DNA of 64,000 nt from positions 62,001 through 126,000 of the forward strand of contig NZ_NMQW01000039.1 of NCBI RefSeq assembly GCF_002234615.1, written 5' to 3'. A program made the translations under genes and the position numbers. Below the pieces are notes generated by a model that saw only the letters and a list, made by a program, of their open reading frames with translations, searched no databases and was not told the origin of the DNA. Source of the DNA: Paenibacillus rigui. Its GTDB lineage: Bacteria > Bacillota > Bacilli > Paenibacillales > NBRC-103111. Positions 35,138 through 43,988 of the stretch are shown piece after piece (position 1 is the first letter of the stretch; each line of letters starts with the position of its first letter).

Positions 35138-36580
35138 TTACTTCTCTTCCTGCGGATCGCCCCGATGCAGCAGCGTCGCTCCCGCAATGCCCGGGTTGGT
35201 CATCTCGTACGGATCCAGAATGAAGTTCAGCTCCTCCTCCGACAGCACGTCGTACAACAAGCACAGCTCGCGGACAGATCGGCCTGTCTCAATTGCCTCC
35301 CGTGCAATCCGCGCTACTACCTCGTAGCCCAAATGCGGGTTCAAAGCAGTAATAATGCCCACGCTTTTGTCAACATATTCCTTGCAGCGGGCCTCGTTAG
35401 CCTGAATACCGTCCAGACAATGCTGCTTGAACACCTTGAACACCTGATTCATCATACTGAGCGACTGTAGCAGGTTGAACACAAGCACCGGCTCCATGAC
35501 GTTCAGCTCCAGCTGACCTGCCTCGGAGGCCAGGCAAATCGTGTGATCGTTACCGATGACTTGGAAAGCGACCTGATTCACGACCTCACACATCACCGGG
35601 TTTACTTTCCCCGGCATGATGGAGGAGCCCGGCTGACGAGCCGGCAGGCGGATTTCGCCAAGACCGGCCCTCGGACCTGACGCCATGAGACGCAGGTCGT
35701 TGGCGATTTTGGACATGTTCATCATGCAGACCTTCAAAGCCGCGGAAACCTCCGTATACGCATCCGTGTTTTGGGTGGCATCGACCAAGTGCTCCGCATT
35801 CAGCAGCGGAAGACCCGTAATCTCTGCAAGCAGCTTCACCACCTGGACGATGTACTGCGGATCGGCGTTCAGTCCGGTTCCCACCGCCGTCGCCCCCATA
35901 TTCACTTCAAATAAGTGCTGACGCGTCTGCTCAATACGCTTGATGTCCCGCGAAAGCACCCGGCTGTACGCTTCAAATTCCTGTCCCAGCCGGATTGGAA
36001 CTCCATCCTGAAGGTGGGTCCGGCCCATTTTGATGACACTGTCGAATTCAACCGCCTTCAGATGAAAGCTTTGATGGAGCTCCTTCATCGTCGCAAGCAG
36101 CTGCTCCATCAGCTTCAGTGTTGCGATGTGAATCGCCGTAGGAAACGCATCGTTGGTGGATTGTGCCATATTGACATGGGAGTTGGGGCTCAATGTAAAG
36201 TAGTTCCCCTTCTCGCCTCCCATCAGCTCAATCGCCCGGTTGGCAATCACCTCATTGGTATTCATGTTAATCGAGGTGCCCGCGCCGCCTTGAATCGGAT
36301 CCACGATGAATTGGTCATGCCATTTTCCTTCAATGATTTCCTCGGCGGCTTGTACAATGTAGCTGCCCAAATGGGAAGGAAGCTGCCCTACCTCCATGTT
36401 GGCCTGCGCCGCAGCTTTCTTGACCTGAGCCATTGCGATAATTAATTCTTTATGAATGCGGTACCCCGTAATAGGGAAGTTTTCAACAGCCCGTAGCGTT
36501 TGAACCCCGTAATAAGCTTCGACAGGCACTTCCTTCGTACCCAGAAAATCCTTCTCCATCCTAACTTTAGCGGTTGTCAT
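35138..36580 (-). CDS. aspA: Aspartate ammonia-lyase
   Basis: Deaminates aspartate to fumarate and ammonia; cytoplasmic tetramer of the aspartase/fumarase superfamily. The 480-residue product has GAGTSINMNTNEVIANRA (100-117), TGLNADPQY (substrate loop) and the signature GSSIMPGKVNP (318-328) holding the catalytic Ser. The early FLGTKEVPVEAYYGVQTLRA is aspartase-type rather than fumarase-type. I start at ATG 36580, 8 nt after GGAGTG; a longer frame runs to 36640. It is monocistronic with a roughly 190-nt leader containing a terminator-like hairpin. Confidence 0.93.
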   Translation of the reverse strand: MTTAKVRMEKDFLGTKEVPVEAYYGVQTLRAVENFPITGYRIHKELIIAMAQVKKAAAQANMEVGQLPSHLGSYIVQAAEEIIEGKWHDQFIVDPIQGGAGTSINMNTNEVIANRAIELMGGEKGNYFTLSPNSHVNMAQSTNDAFPTAIHIATLKLMEQLLATMKELHQSFHLKAVEFDSVIKMGRTHLQDGVPIRLGQEFEAYSRVLSRDIKRIEQTRQHLFEVNMGATAVGTGLNADPQYIVQVVKLLAEITGLPLLNAEHLVDATQNTDAYTEVSAALKVCMMNMSKIANDLRLMASGPRAGLGEIRLPARQPGSSIMPGKVNPVMCEVVNQVAFQVIGNDHTICLASEAGQLELNVMEPVLVFNLLQSLSMMNQVFKVFKQHCLDGIQANEARCKEYVDKSVGIITALNPHLGYEVVARIAREAIETGRSVRELCLLYDVLSEEELNFILDPYEMTNPGIAGATLLHRGDPQEEK

Positions 36581-36717
36581 GACCTCATCACTCCGTTCAT
36601 GTGTTGATCGCTCACTTGCTTTCATGTCAGGCCTGTACATTCAGCGCATCCTGTTGCAATCAGGGAACCAATGGCTCCTTCCTGCCGGTTCCGCCTCCTT
36701 TGAGGACGTTCTTACAG

Positions 36718-36805
36718 CAAAAGAAGCGCCCGCCATCAATCATGGAGAAGCGCTTGGTATGCATGTTACTATTTACATTGTTATGAAAATTATGCATCGT
36801 GTCAA
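36718..36805 (-). promoter_or_regulatory. aspA promoter and possible attenuator hairpin
   Basis: Minus strand TTGACA (36805-36800) is 17 nt from AACAAT (36782-36777), a strong -35 with a weak -10. Downstream, AAGCGC near 36755 pairs with GCGCTT near 36725, extended by G-T pairs and an inner CC/GG, and is followed by TTCTTTTGC. It lies upstream of the start codon, so it could attenuate aspA. I could not match it to a known riboswitch class. Confidence 0.4.
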
Positions 36806-36822
36806 CTTTTGTCGGATGTCGA

Positions 36823-37479
36823 TCACTTGGGCTGCGTATTCACTTCCAGAATCCAAATCCTGCCGTTGTTATCAACGCCATAATCAAACCCCAGCTGCCC
36901 GAGCCCAGGAAAAGCCTGTACCAGCAAGCCCGCGCAATGGTGCGTAAGTGTGCGCATTTCCCCCTTCAGCCTGGCAGGAGACACAGACAGCGCCCGGCGA
37001 ATGGCCATGTCGGACTTCAGCTGTGTCCCGCCCTTGCACAGGTTCGTGACAAATAAGCCGGGACGCGCCAGACGGCCGACAATGGCCGTAATGACCCATT
37101 TGCTGCCCTTATTGACGATTTTGACCCTGAAATCGAGCGGCCGGCCGTTGATGCGGGCAAGAGGAATGGCACGCTGGAGCAAATAAGATCTGCCTCTGCG
37201 GATCCGGTGTACCGCTGTGAGCAGCGCAGCGAAAGTCGCCGCATATCGGACGCTCCCCTGATAATGGTACGTGTAACCTTTACCTTGCTTAGAAATGAGT
37301 ATCAGCCCGCTGCCTCCGGTACCTGTCGTCGGCTTTGCTACGACACGCCCATAGCGGGCCAGCATGCCGGACAGCTGGGACGGTGCAAAACGTCTGGTTT
37401 CGGGGACCCGCGCCGCAACGCTTCCATGCTTCAGCAGAACCCGGGTCTTCTCCCACTTGTCAGCAACGCTTGTGGACAT
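36823..37479 (-). CDS. YheC/YheD-family spore coat-associated ATP-grasp protein
   Basis: A 218-residue protein of the YheC/YheD family, known from Bacillus spore coats. It has an ATP-grasp fold: VVAKPTTGTGGSGLILISK (nucleotide-binding strand and Gly loop), RPLDFRVKIVNKGSKWVIT and the terminal FGLGQLGFDYGVDNNGRIWILEVNTQP-like metal-binding Glu/Asn segment. It is shorter than the usual 350-450 residue members, lacking the N-terminal half, which is common for the Paenibacillus short form. ATG 37479 follows AGAAGGAGGGATG. Monocistronic. The presence of such genes supports a spore former. Confidence 0.88.
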   Translation of the reverse strand: MSTSVADKWEKTRVLLKHGSVAARVPETRRFAPSQLSGMLARYGRVVAKPTTGTGGSGLILISKQGKGYTYHYQGSVRYAATFAALLTAVHRIRRGRSYLLQRAIPLARINGRPLDFRVKIVNKGSKWVITAIVGRLARPGLFVTNLCKGGTQLKSDMAIRRALSVSPARLKGEMRTLTHHCAGLLVQAFPGLGQLGFDYGVDNNGRIWILEVNTQPK

Positions 37480-37636
37480 CCCTCATCCCTCCTTCTTCTC
37501 TTACAGCTTATTCAAAAAAGAAGGACGACTCCTGTACCTTTGCCACAAAGAAACAACAACAACACCTAAAAATTCCACAATGAGGAATGAGGGTCTCCAT
37601 ATATAATGAGCTTTGTGTATGCGCTTTCTTTTTTTT

Positions 37637-37761
37637 CAGGGTGAACCAGCCTGGCTATTCAGCCCGGCCGCTGAACCCGCGCATCTGCAACCCCCCGGGA
37701 AAGGAGGTCCCTACGGCCAACAACACGAATCTGCCCGAAGGATGGACTGGATTGCTATATA
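37637..37761 (+). promoter_or_regulatory. GC-rich structured region upstream of the PL6 lyase
   Basis: The 316-bp gap before the lyase holds nested stems such as GGGT..ACCC around GGCT-ATTC-AGCC and a GGGA..TCCC stem near 37695-37712, then TATAAT at 37756-37761, 35 bp ahead of the start. The stems precede this -10, so they may be a regulatory DNA site or part of a longer leader. No known riboswitch class fits by eye. The first 150 bp of the gap show nothing. Confidence 0.3.
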
Positions 37762-37795
37762 ATCTTTGTACAATTCCAAAGGAGATGATTTTGAA

Positions 37796-40153
37796 TTGAA
37801 CAAAACGAAAAACCGTCCTGAACGCGCCAAAGCCTGGATCAGCTGGTGTTTAAGCCTGCTGCTGCTGGCCGCACTCATCCCTCTCGCTCCTGCAGCCAGC
37901 GCTGCAACCCTGCTATCCGACGATTTCGAATCGTACGCAAGCTTTCCCTCCGGCAGCTGGGTGAACGCCAGCAGTAACGGAAGCTGGAGTATCGCAGCGG
38001 ATGGCACTCAAACCGCCAAGCAAAGCGCCACCGGGAATACCTTTATCGTAACGAACGGACAGGCTTCCTGGACCGACTACACTTATTCTGCCAAGATCAA
38101 AGTCGGAGCCACCAACGTACGCAACGGGATTATCGGCCGCTACGTAGACAGCAATAACTATTACTTTCTCCTCCTCTACAACGGCAACGTCCTGCTGAAC
38201 AAAAAAGTGTCCGGCTCCACCACGACCCTGCAGCAGGCTGCTTTCACCGCCAACACCTCCACCTACTACGAACTCAAGCTTGAAATTAACGGCACTTCCG
38301 TCAAAGGCTACGTTGATGGTGTATTGAAGGTTCAAGGGACGGACACGAGCCTGACCTCGGGTAAAATTGGATTGTATGCGAATGGTATCGCGAACTACGA
38401 CAATGTGCTGGTCAGCGATAGCGGCTCAGGTGGCACGGATACAACCCCACCCGCAGCGGTGACGAACCTGGCCGCAGGCTCCCCTGCCTCTTCTTCGTTG
38501 ACACTGACATGGACGGCTCCAGGCGACGATAACAATACCGGCACCGCTACGTCCTATGATATCCGCTACAGCACAGCGGCCATCACCTCCGCTAATTTCG
38601 GAAGCGCAACGCAAGTAAGCGGAGAACCGGCTCCTGCAGCCGCAGGCACTTCCCAGTCGTTGACGGTCAATGGACTGTCGACCGCCACTACGTATTATTT
38701 TGCATTGATCACAACCGATGATGCAGGCAACAGCTCTACGCTCTCGAATGTGCCAAGCGCATCCACGAGCAGCGGTAGCGGTGGCGGAAGCGTCGTCAAC
38801 GTCTCGACATCAGCCCAGCTGGACAGCGCAATCGCTGGCGCAACGGCCGGGACAACCATCCTATTGGCTAACGGTACGTATACCAAAAGCGGAGCCTTCA
38901 GCATTAGCGGCAAGAACGGCACCGCGACCAACCCCATCACGATTAAGGCCGCCAACCGCGGAATGGCTGTCATTTCCGGCAGCGCTTATTTTACCGTCAC
39001 CTCATCTTCCTACATTGTGATTGACGGACTTCAATTCACGAATACCGGCAATTCTGCTGTGAAGCTGACCAGCTCGAACAATGTTCGAATCACGCGCAAT
39101 CATTTCCACTTAACAGAAGACGGCAATTCGTTGAAATGGGTTTATATCGGAGGCGCGGACAGCCACCACAACCGGATTGATCATAATTTGTTCGAAGAGA
39201 AGCATGATCTGGGTAATTTCATTACCTTCGACGGCTCGTCCACCCAAGTATCCCAATACGATACGGTCGAGTACAACCATTTCCGTAACATCGGCCCAAG
39301 GGCAACGAATGAAATGGAATCGATTCGTGTCGGCTGGAGCCAAATCTCCATGTCCGACGGCTTCATTACGATTCAATATAACTTGTTCGAAAATTGCGAT
39401 GGCGACCCCGAGATCATCTCGGTGAAAAGCGGTAAAAATATCATCCGCTATAATACCGTGCGCAACTCCGCCGGCGTCATCTCCGCACGGCATGGCAATG
39501 GCAGCAGCTTCTACGGCAACTTCTTCCTGGGTGACGGCCAGAAGTCCGGACTGGGAGGCATCCGTCTTTATGGTCAAGACCACAAAGTGTACAACAACTA
39601 CTTCGAGGGGCTGACCGGATCGGGATATGACGCTACCCTTGCCGTAGATGGCGGTGACGTCGATACAAGCGGCAGCCTGAGCGGTCATTGGCGTGTCTAT
39701 CGTGCGGAAATCGTGAACAACACGCTTGTAGGCAATGCCACCGGCATCGAGATTGGCAAAAATTACAGTCTGGCGCCAAAAGACAGCATCATTGCCAACA
39801 ACATTATAAAAGGCTCGACCGGCAAGCTTATTAATGAATACAAGACGCCGGTGAACATGACCTATGCAGGCAATATCGCCGACCCTGACGGCACGGCAAC
39901 CGTCGGGATTACAGCGACCTCCTCTCAGGTGAATGTGACGGACCCTCTGTTCACTACTTCGGGCGGACTGCAGAAGCTGTCCAGCGCAAGCCCTGCCATC
40001 AACAGCTCCAGCGGCAGCTACAGCTATGTGACCGAGGATATGGATGGGCAGGCAAGATCAGGAATCGACGATACCGGAGCGGATGAATATTCTACTACAT
40101 CGATCCTACACAAGCCATTGGCTTCTACGGATGTCGGAGTGAACGCACCCTGA
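37796..40153 (+). CDS. Secreted polysaccharide lyase family 6 (alginate/chondroitin lyase-like), modular
   Basis: A 785-residue extracellular enzyme. A Sec signal peptide (basic MNKTKNRPERAK, then ISWCLSLLLLAALIPLAP, cleavage after ASA near 38) precedes a LamG/concanavalin-like domain (about 40-215), a fibronectin type III domain (about 222-325) and a right-handed beta-helix of PL6 (about 335-760). PL6 hallmarks are RITRNHFHLTEDGNSLKWVYIGG, HNLFEEKHDLGNFITFDG, TNEMESIRVGWSQ and GVISARHGNGSSFYGNFF, which carry the calcium-site residues and the catalytic Lys/Arg. TTG 37796 follows AAAGGAG. It should degrade alginate, chondroitin-like or related uronate polymers by beta-elimination outside the cell. 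It ends at a terminator at 40304. Confidence 0.9.
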   Translation: MNKTKNRPERAKAWISWCLSLLLLAALIPLAPAASAATLLSDDFESYASFPSGSWVNASSNGSWSIAADGTQTAKQSATGNTFIVTNGQASWTDYTYSAKIKVGATNVRNGIIGRYVDSNNYYFLLLYNGNVLLNKKVSGSTTTLQQAAFTANTSTYYELKLEINGTSVKGYVDGVLKVQGTDTSLTSGKIGLYANGIANYDNVLVSDSGSGGTDTTPPAAVTNLAAGSPASSSLTLTWTAPGDDNNTGTATSYDIRYSTAAITSANFGSATQVSGEPAPAAAGTSQSLTVNGLSTATTYYFALITTDDAGNSSTLSNVPSASTSSGSGGGSVVNVSTSAQLDSAIAGATAGTTILLANGTYTKSGAFSISGKNGTATNPITIKAANRGMAVISGSAYFTVTSSSYIVIDGLQFTNTGNSAVKLTSSNNVRITRNHFHLTEDGNSLKWVYIGGADSHHNRIDHNLFEEKHDLGNFITFDGSSTQVSQYDTVEYNHFRNIGPRATNEMESIRVGWSQISMSDGFITIQYNLFENCDGDPEIISVKSGKNIIRYNTVRNSAGVISARHGNGSSFYGNFFLGDGQKSGLGGIRLYGQDHKVYNNYFEGLTGSGYDATLAVDGGDVDTSGSLSGHWRVYRAEIVNNTLVGNATGIEIGKNYSLAPKDSIIANNIIKGSTGKLINEYKTPVNMTYAGNIADPDGTATVGITATSSQVNVTDPLFTTSGGLQKLSSASPAINSSSGSYSYVTEDMDGQARSGIDDTGADEYSTTSILHKPLASTDVGVNAP

Positions 40154-40303
40154 CTCATTGCGCTGAACGAACTTGGCCCTACCCTGCTTCCTTACCTTAC
40201 CGGCGGCAAAAGGCTTCAACGCCCGTCAAAGGACAGCTCGTATCGAGCAAGGTTTACACAAGGCAATAAGCTGCTGGATGGATATACATTCTGCTGCACA
40301 ACT

Positions 40304-40345
40304 AAAGTCGGCATTGCTGGGGTATCTCAGCAATGCTGGCTTTTT
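40304..40345 (+). terminator. Intrinsic terminator downstream of the PL6 gene
   Basis: GGCATTGCTG (40310-40319) pairs with CAGCAATGCT (40328-40337), extended by AAAG/CTTT, then a T run. The rest of 40154-40440 holds nothing recognised. Confidence 0.8.
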
Positions 40346-40440
40346 CTTTTGCTCCGAAGAAATAGAGGGCGGAGCTCTTCCCTGCCATACCCATGCTGAC
40401 GCCCGTAGCTAGCAGATCCTCCCCGCGCTTTCTTCGTGCG

Positions 40441-41412
40441 CTATACGCTTCTTCCGGGCTTCGTATGATCGCGGAGAAGCAAGGACTCCTTCGGAAGAGG
40501 AGATTTTCTCCGCCCGAGCATATTGCTTCCAACCACCCCCGCCACAATAACGATCGCGCCAACGATATGGAAATATTCCAGCCGTTCCCCCAGAAACAGG
40601 ACGCCTGCCACAATCGTAACGACCGTCGCCAGATTGTTGAAAACACTGGCCTTGGACGCATCCAGGCGCGACAGTGCGAAGTTGGACAGGAAGATCGAGA
40701 TAAACGAAGAAGCGACCCCCAAATAAAAGACCGACAACGTAAACGTTGAGTGGGTCAAGGGCTGCCAAAACTGCCCCAGCGTCCCTGCGAAGCTGTGCCG
40801 GGTCACAGCGATGGCATTAAAGCCCAGAAACCCTGCGATCGTCACGACATAAGTCATATCCAGCATAGGGATTTGCCGTTGGGACAGCTTCTTGGCCAAT
40901 ACGCTGTAGCCTGCCAAGGATAAGGCCGAAATCAGAATAAGCAGAATCCCCTTCATACTGGTCGCCTGCAGCTGCAGACCTTTCATTGCAAAAATATAGA
41001 TGACACCCGCAACGGACAAGAAGGTACACAGCTTCTGCCCCAGGCTGGAGCGCTCCTTCAAGACATAGGCTGCAAGGAGCATCGTAAGGATCGGGACCGT
41101 CGCATGAATGATTCCCGCCTCCGAGGACGTTGCATATAGCAGCCCATACGCCTGAAAGGCAAAGAAAGCAATCGGGTACAGCAGAGCCAGCGGAAGGATG
41201 CGCAGCATATCCCTCCAGCTGCTCTGCAGCCTGACCCATCCGAAGGCGAACGGAACCATGGCTGCAAGAAACGATAGCGTAAACCGGTGTGCCAGCGTAT
41301 CCAGCGGATCGGCTTCGGTCAATGCCAGTTTTACAAAAATAAACGATAAGCCAATAATTAACGAGCTTGCCACTGCGGCAGCATAAGCGCTGGTTGGACG
41401 TGAATTTCCCAT
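40441..41412 (-). CDS. EamA/DMT-family transporter
   Basis: A 323-residue drug/metabolite transporter with ten helices and two EamA repeats (first: GLSFIFVKLALTEADPLDTLAHRF; second: SLAGYSVLAKKLSQRQIPMLDMTYVVT), typical of exporters of amino acids or metabolites. I start at ATG 41412 after GAGAGGAAGC; the longer frame runs through the promoter region. It is divergent from a MocR-type regulator, a common pair in which the PLP-binding regulator controls the transporter. Palindromes between them fit such control. Confidence 0.92.
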   Translation of the reverse strand: MGNSRPTSAYAAAVASSLIIGLSFIFVKLALTEADPLDTLAHRFTLSFLAAMVPFAFGWVRLQSSWRDMLRILPLALLYPIAFFAFQAYGLLYATSSEAGIIHATVPILTMLLAAYVLKERSSLGQKLCTFLSVAGVIYIFAMKGLQLQATSMKGILLILISALSLAGYSVLAKKLSQRQIPMLDMTYVVTIAGFLGFNAIAVTRHSFAGTLGQFWQPLTHSTFTLSVFYLGVASSFISIFLSNFALSRLDASKASVFNNLATVVTIVAGVLFLGERLEYFHIVGAIVIVAGVVGSNMLGRRKSPLPKESLLLRDHTKPGRSV

Positions 41413-41449
41413 GACAGCTTCCTCTCTCCCCCATTGATGCATCTTCATG

Positions 41450-41529
41450 TACCGGCCGGTATAGCTATATACTAAGTGAGGCTGCTCTATGTTACAATGA
41501 ACAAAAGCACGATCTGTACCGGTACAGAT
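41450..41529. promoter_or_regulatory. Two palindromes in the EamA/MocR divergent region
   Basis: TACCGGCCGGTA (41450-41461) is a perfect 12-bp palindrome and ATCTGTACCGGTACAGAT (41512-41529) a perfect 18-bp palindrome; both share TACCGG/CCGGTA. TACAAT at 41493-41498 lies between them. They are good candidates for the binding sites of the adjacent MocR regulator. Confidence 0.55.
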
Positions 41530-41550
41530 TATAGGAACAGGAGTCTTGCC

Positions 41551-42912
41551 ATGCATAAATATTTGCACGTTTTAACTGATCTGGAGGCGGCCATCGAAAG
41601 CCCGCCCTATCGCGACGGGAGCAAGCTGCCTTCCGTCCGCTCGCTGACTGCGCAGTACGGCTGCAGCAAAAGCACGATCCTTCGCGCACTGGACGAGCTG
41701 GAACGGCAGCATCTGATCTACTCCATTCCGAAAAGCGGCTACTACGTCGTTAAAAAATCCGCGGCACCGAAGCAAAGGGCCGAAGCGTTCCTTGACTTCG
41801 TTACGTCGGCACCCGATCCGGATATATTTCCTTACCTGGATTTTCAGCATTGTATCAATAAAGCCATTGACACGTACAAGGAGGAGCTGTTTGTTTACGG
41901 GACGCCGAAGGGACTTCCCTCGCTCATTCAGGAGGTCCAGAAGCATTTGGCCGATGATCAGGTTTTTGCCGATACCCGGTCGATATTTATCGTTTCCGGG
42001 GTACAGCAGGCGCTGTCGCTGCTATCCACGATGCCGTTCCCGAACGGTAAAACGCGCATTCTCGTCGAGCAGCCAAGCTATCATCTGTTCATTGAGCAGC
42101 TGGAAACGCACGGCCTTCCGTGTATTGGAATTGAGCGAACGGCGAAGGGAATCGATCTGGAGGAACTCGAGCGGATATTCCGAACAGGCAAAATCAAGCT
42201 GTTTTATACGATGCCGAGATTTCATAGCCCGTTAGGCTGTTCTTACACCCGCGAGCAAAAAAAGAACATCGCAGCGCTCTGCCGAGCCTACGACGTTTAT
42301 GCAGTGGAGGACGACTACCTGGCGGATTTCGAGCAGGATCCCAAGGTGGATCCCCTCTATGCCTATGACGACAGCTTTTCCCATGTGATTTATTTGAAAA
42401 GCTATTCCAAGATTATGTTTCCGGGCCTCCGCATCGGCATTGCCGTCATCCCTGACGCTCTCTCGGAGACGTTCCACAAGCACAAGAAGCTTGTGGACAT
42501 CGACAGCTCCATGCTGTCCCAGGGAGCGCTCGAAATTTATTTGAAGAGCGGTATGTTCGAGCGGCATAAGCAAAAAATATCCGCTTCCTATGCCCGCCGG
42601 GGGCGGATTCTGCATGAGGCCGTGCAGGAGCAGGCTCTGCTGAGCGGAGGGCTGTTCCGCAACGATCCTGACGCCACACGCCGCCTGGGCGTCCACACCC
42701 ATATGCTGCTGGACGCAAAAGTGCCGGTCTCCCGCGTCATCCGTCAGCTCAAAAAGCTGTCGATTGCGGTAGAACCGGCAGATAAGCATTATTTAACCGA
42801 TTTTCCGAAGAAGGCATCCATCCTGAAGCTGAACGTCTCCCATGTTCAGGAAGGAGCTATCGCAGAGGGGATTGCCCGGTTGGCCGACACGATCCGCCGG
42901 GCGGTTCGTTAA
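41551..42912 (+). CDS. MocR-type regulator (GntR helix-turn-helix fused to aminotransferase fold)
   Basis: A 453-residue PLP-dependent transcription regulator. The winged helix (about 5-70) shows GSKLPSVRSLTAQYGCSKSTILRALDELE. The fold type I aminotransferase domain follows with MPRFHSPLG, VYAVEDDYLADF (PLP-contacting Asp) and SYSKIMFPGLRIG, where Lys about 287 would bind PLP. ATG 41551 follows AACAGGAG. It is divergent from the EamA transporter and probably regulates it in response to an amino acid or vitamin B6. It is a regulator rather than an enzyme by domain order. Confidence 0.92.
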   Translation: MHKYLHVLTDLEAAIESPPYRDGSKLPSVRSLTAQYGCSKSTILRALDELERQHLIYSIPKSGYYVVKKSAAPKQRAEAFLDFVTSAPDPDIFPYLDFQHCINKAIDTYKEELFVYGTPKGLPSLIQEVQKHLADDQVFADTRSIFIVSGVQQALSLLSTMPFPNGKTRILVEQPSYHLFIEQLETHGLPCIGIERTAKGIDLEELERIFRTGKIKLFYTMPRFHSPLGCSYTREQKKNIAALCRAYDVYAVEDDYLADFEQDPKVDPLYAYDDSFSHVIYLKSYSKIMFPGLRIGIAVIPDALSETFHKHKKLVDIDSSMLSQGALEIYLKSGMFERHKQKISASYARRGRILHEAVQEQALLSGGLFRNDPDATRRLGVHTHMLLDAKVPVSRVIRQLKKLSIAVEPADKHYLTDFPKKASILKLNVSHVQEGAIAEGIARLADTIRRAVR

Positions 42913-42976
42913 CTGTGCACCGAACGCAGCCCCCGCACAAGACACGGCCTTACAGACGGCGGCCCGGCCCTCCGTC

Positions 42977-43933
42977 CTACTTCACCACGTTGACGGCCGA
43001 CCCTTGCATATAGCGGGCCACATTGTTCACGGCGATATTCATCAGCCGCTCTCTTGCTTCCTTCGTTGCCCAGGCAATATGCGGCGTAATGATGCAGTTG
43101 CGGGCCTGAAGCAGCGGATTATCCGCTGCCGGCGGCTCAGCCGACAGGACGTCAAGTCCAGCTCCGGCCAGCTTGCCGCTGTTCAGCGCTTCCGCCAGAT
43201 CCGCTTCAGCAACCAAACCGCCCCGCGATGTGTTGATCAGGAACGCGGTCGGCTTCATGAACGCAAGCCGCTCTCCATTTATCAGCCGCTCGGTTGCAGA
43301 CGTCAGCGGGCAATGTAGGCTGACGACATCAGATGCGGTCAGCAGCTCCTCCAGCGTTACCCACTCAACCCCCTCCGTAGGGGGCGGGGCCGTTCTTCCG
43401 CTGCCCACCGCCAGTACCCGCATGCCGAAAGCGCGGGCAATCACGGAGGTTTGGAAGCCGATTTGGCCAAGTCCGATCAATCCGATTGTTTTACCGGCTA
43501 GCTCCGTCAGCGGCGACTTGGTGAAGCAGAAATCGATGCTGCGGGTCCATTCCCCTTGATGCACCGCATCGCTGTGCAGCTGTACCCGGTGGCACAGCTC
43601 CAGCAGCAGAGCAAACACAAGCTGCGCCACCGAATGCGAGCTGTAAGCGGGCACATTCGTAACCACGATATCCCGCGCCGACGCCGCTTGCGTATCTACG
43701 ATATTGTAGCCCGTTGCCAGCACCCCGATATATTTGAGCTTCGGCAGCTGTGCCAGCGTACCGGCCGATAACGGAGTTTTGTTGGTCAAGACGATGTCGG
43801 CCTGTGACGCACGTTCGATAATGTCCTCCGCCGCTGTACGGTCATAGACCGTAACCTGGCCCAAAGCCTCAAGTCCACGCCAGCTTAAGTCCCCAGGATT
43901 CAATGTATACCCATCCAATACGACAATGTTCAT
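42977..43933 (-). CDS. D-2-hydroxyacid dehydrogenase (glycerate dehydrogenase-like)
   Basis: A 318-residue NAD-dependent dehydrogenase that interconverts 2-ketoacids and D-2-hydroxyacids, such as hydroxypyruvate and D-glycerate. The dinucleotide motif is GLIGLGQIG (about 151-159); the catalytic set is Arg about 237 (NTSRGGLV), Glu about 266 (LSAEPPA) and His about 285 (TPHIAWAT). The Rossmann plus substrate domain arrangement and length are typical. No membrane segment. It stands alone between the MocR gene (convergent) and the MHYT gene. Confidence 0.93.
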   Translation of the reverse strand: MNIVVLDGYTLNPGDLSWRGLEALGQVTVYDRTAAEDIIERASQADIVLTNKTPLSAGTLAQLPKLKYIGVLATGYNIVDTQAASARDIVVTNVPAYSSHSVAQLVFALLLELCHRVQLHSDAVHQGEWTRSIDFCFTKSPLTELAGKTIGLIGLGQIGFQTSVIARAFGMRVLAVGSGRTAPPPTEGVEWVTLEELLTASDVVSLHCPLTSATERLINGERLAFMKPTAFLINTSRGGLVAEADLAEALNSGKLAGAGLDVLSAEPPAADNPLLQARNCIITPHIAWATKEARERLMNIAVNNVARYMQGSAVNVVK

Positions 43934-43988
43934 TTTTTTATACCCCTTTCCTTCCCATGTTTTATGAATGCGCCTTTAGCTGCCTGTT

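Noticed and set aside
36580-36760. aspA leader considered as a T-box
   Set aside because: GGCGGAACCGG resembles part of a T-box sequence, but the terminator-like hairpin lies upstream of it, the reverse of T-box order.
37637-37740. PL6 upstream region considered as a cyclic-di-GMP or cyclic-di-AMP riboswitch
   Set aside because: The conserved cores of these classes could not be matched, and the only good -10 box lies downstream of the stems.
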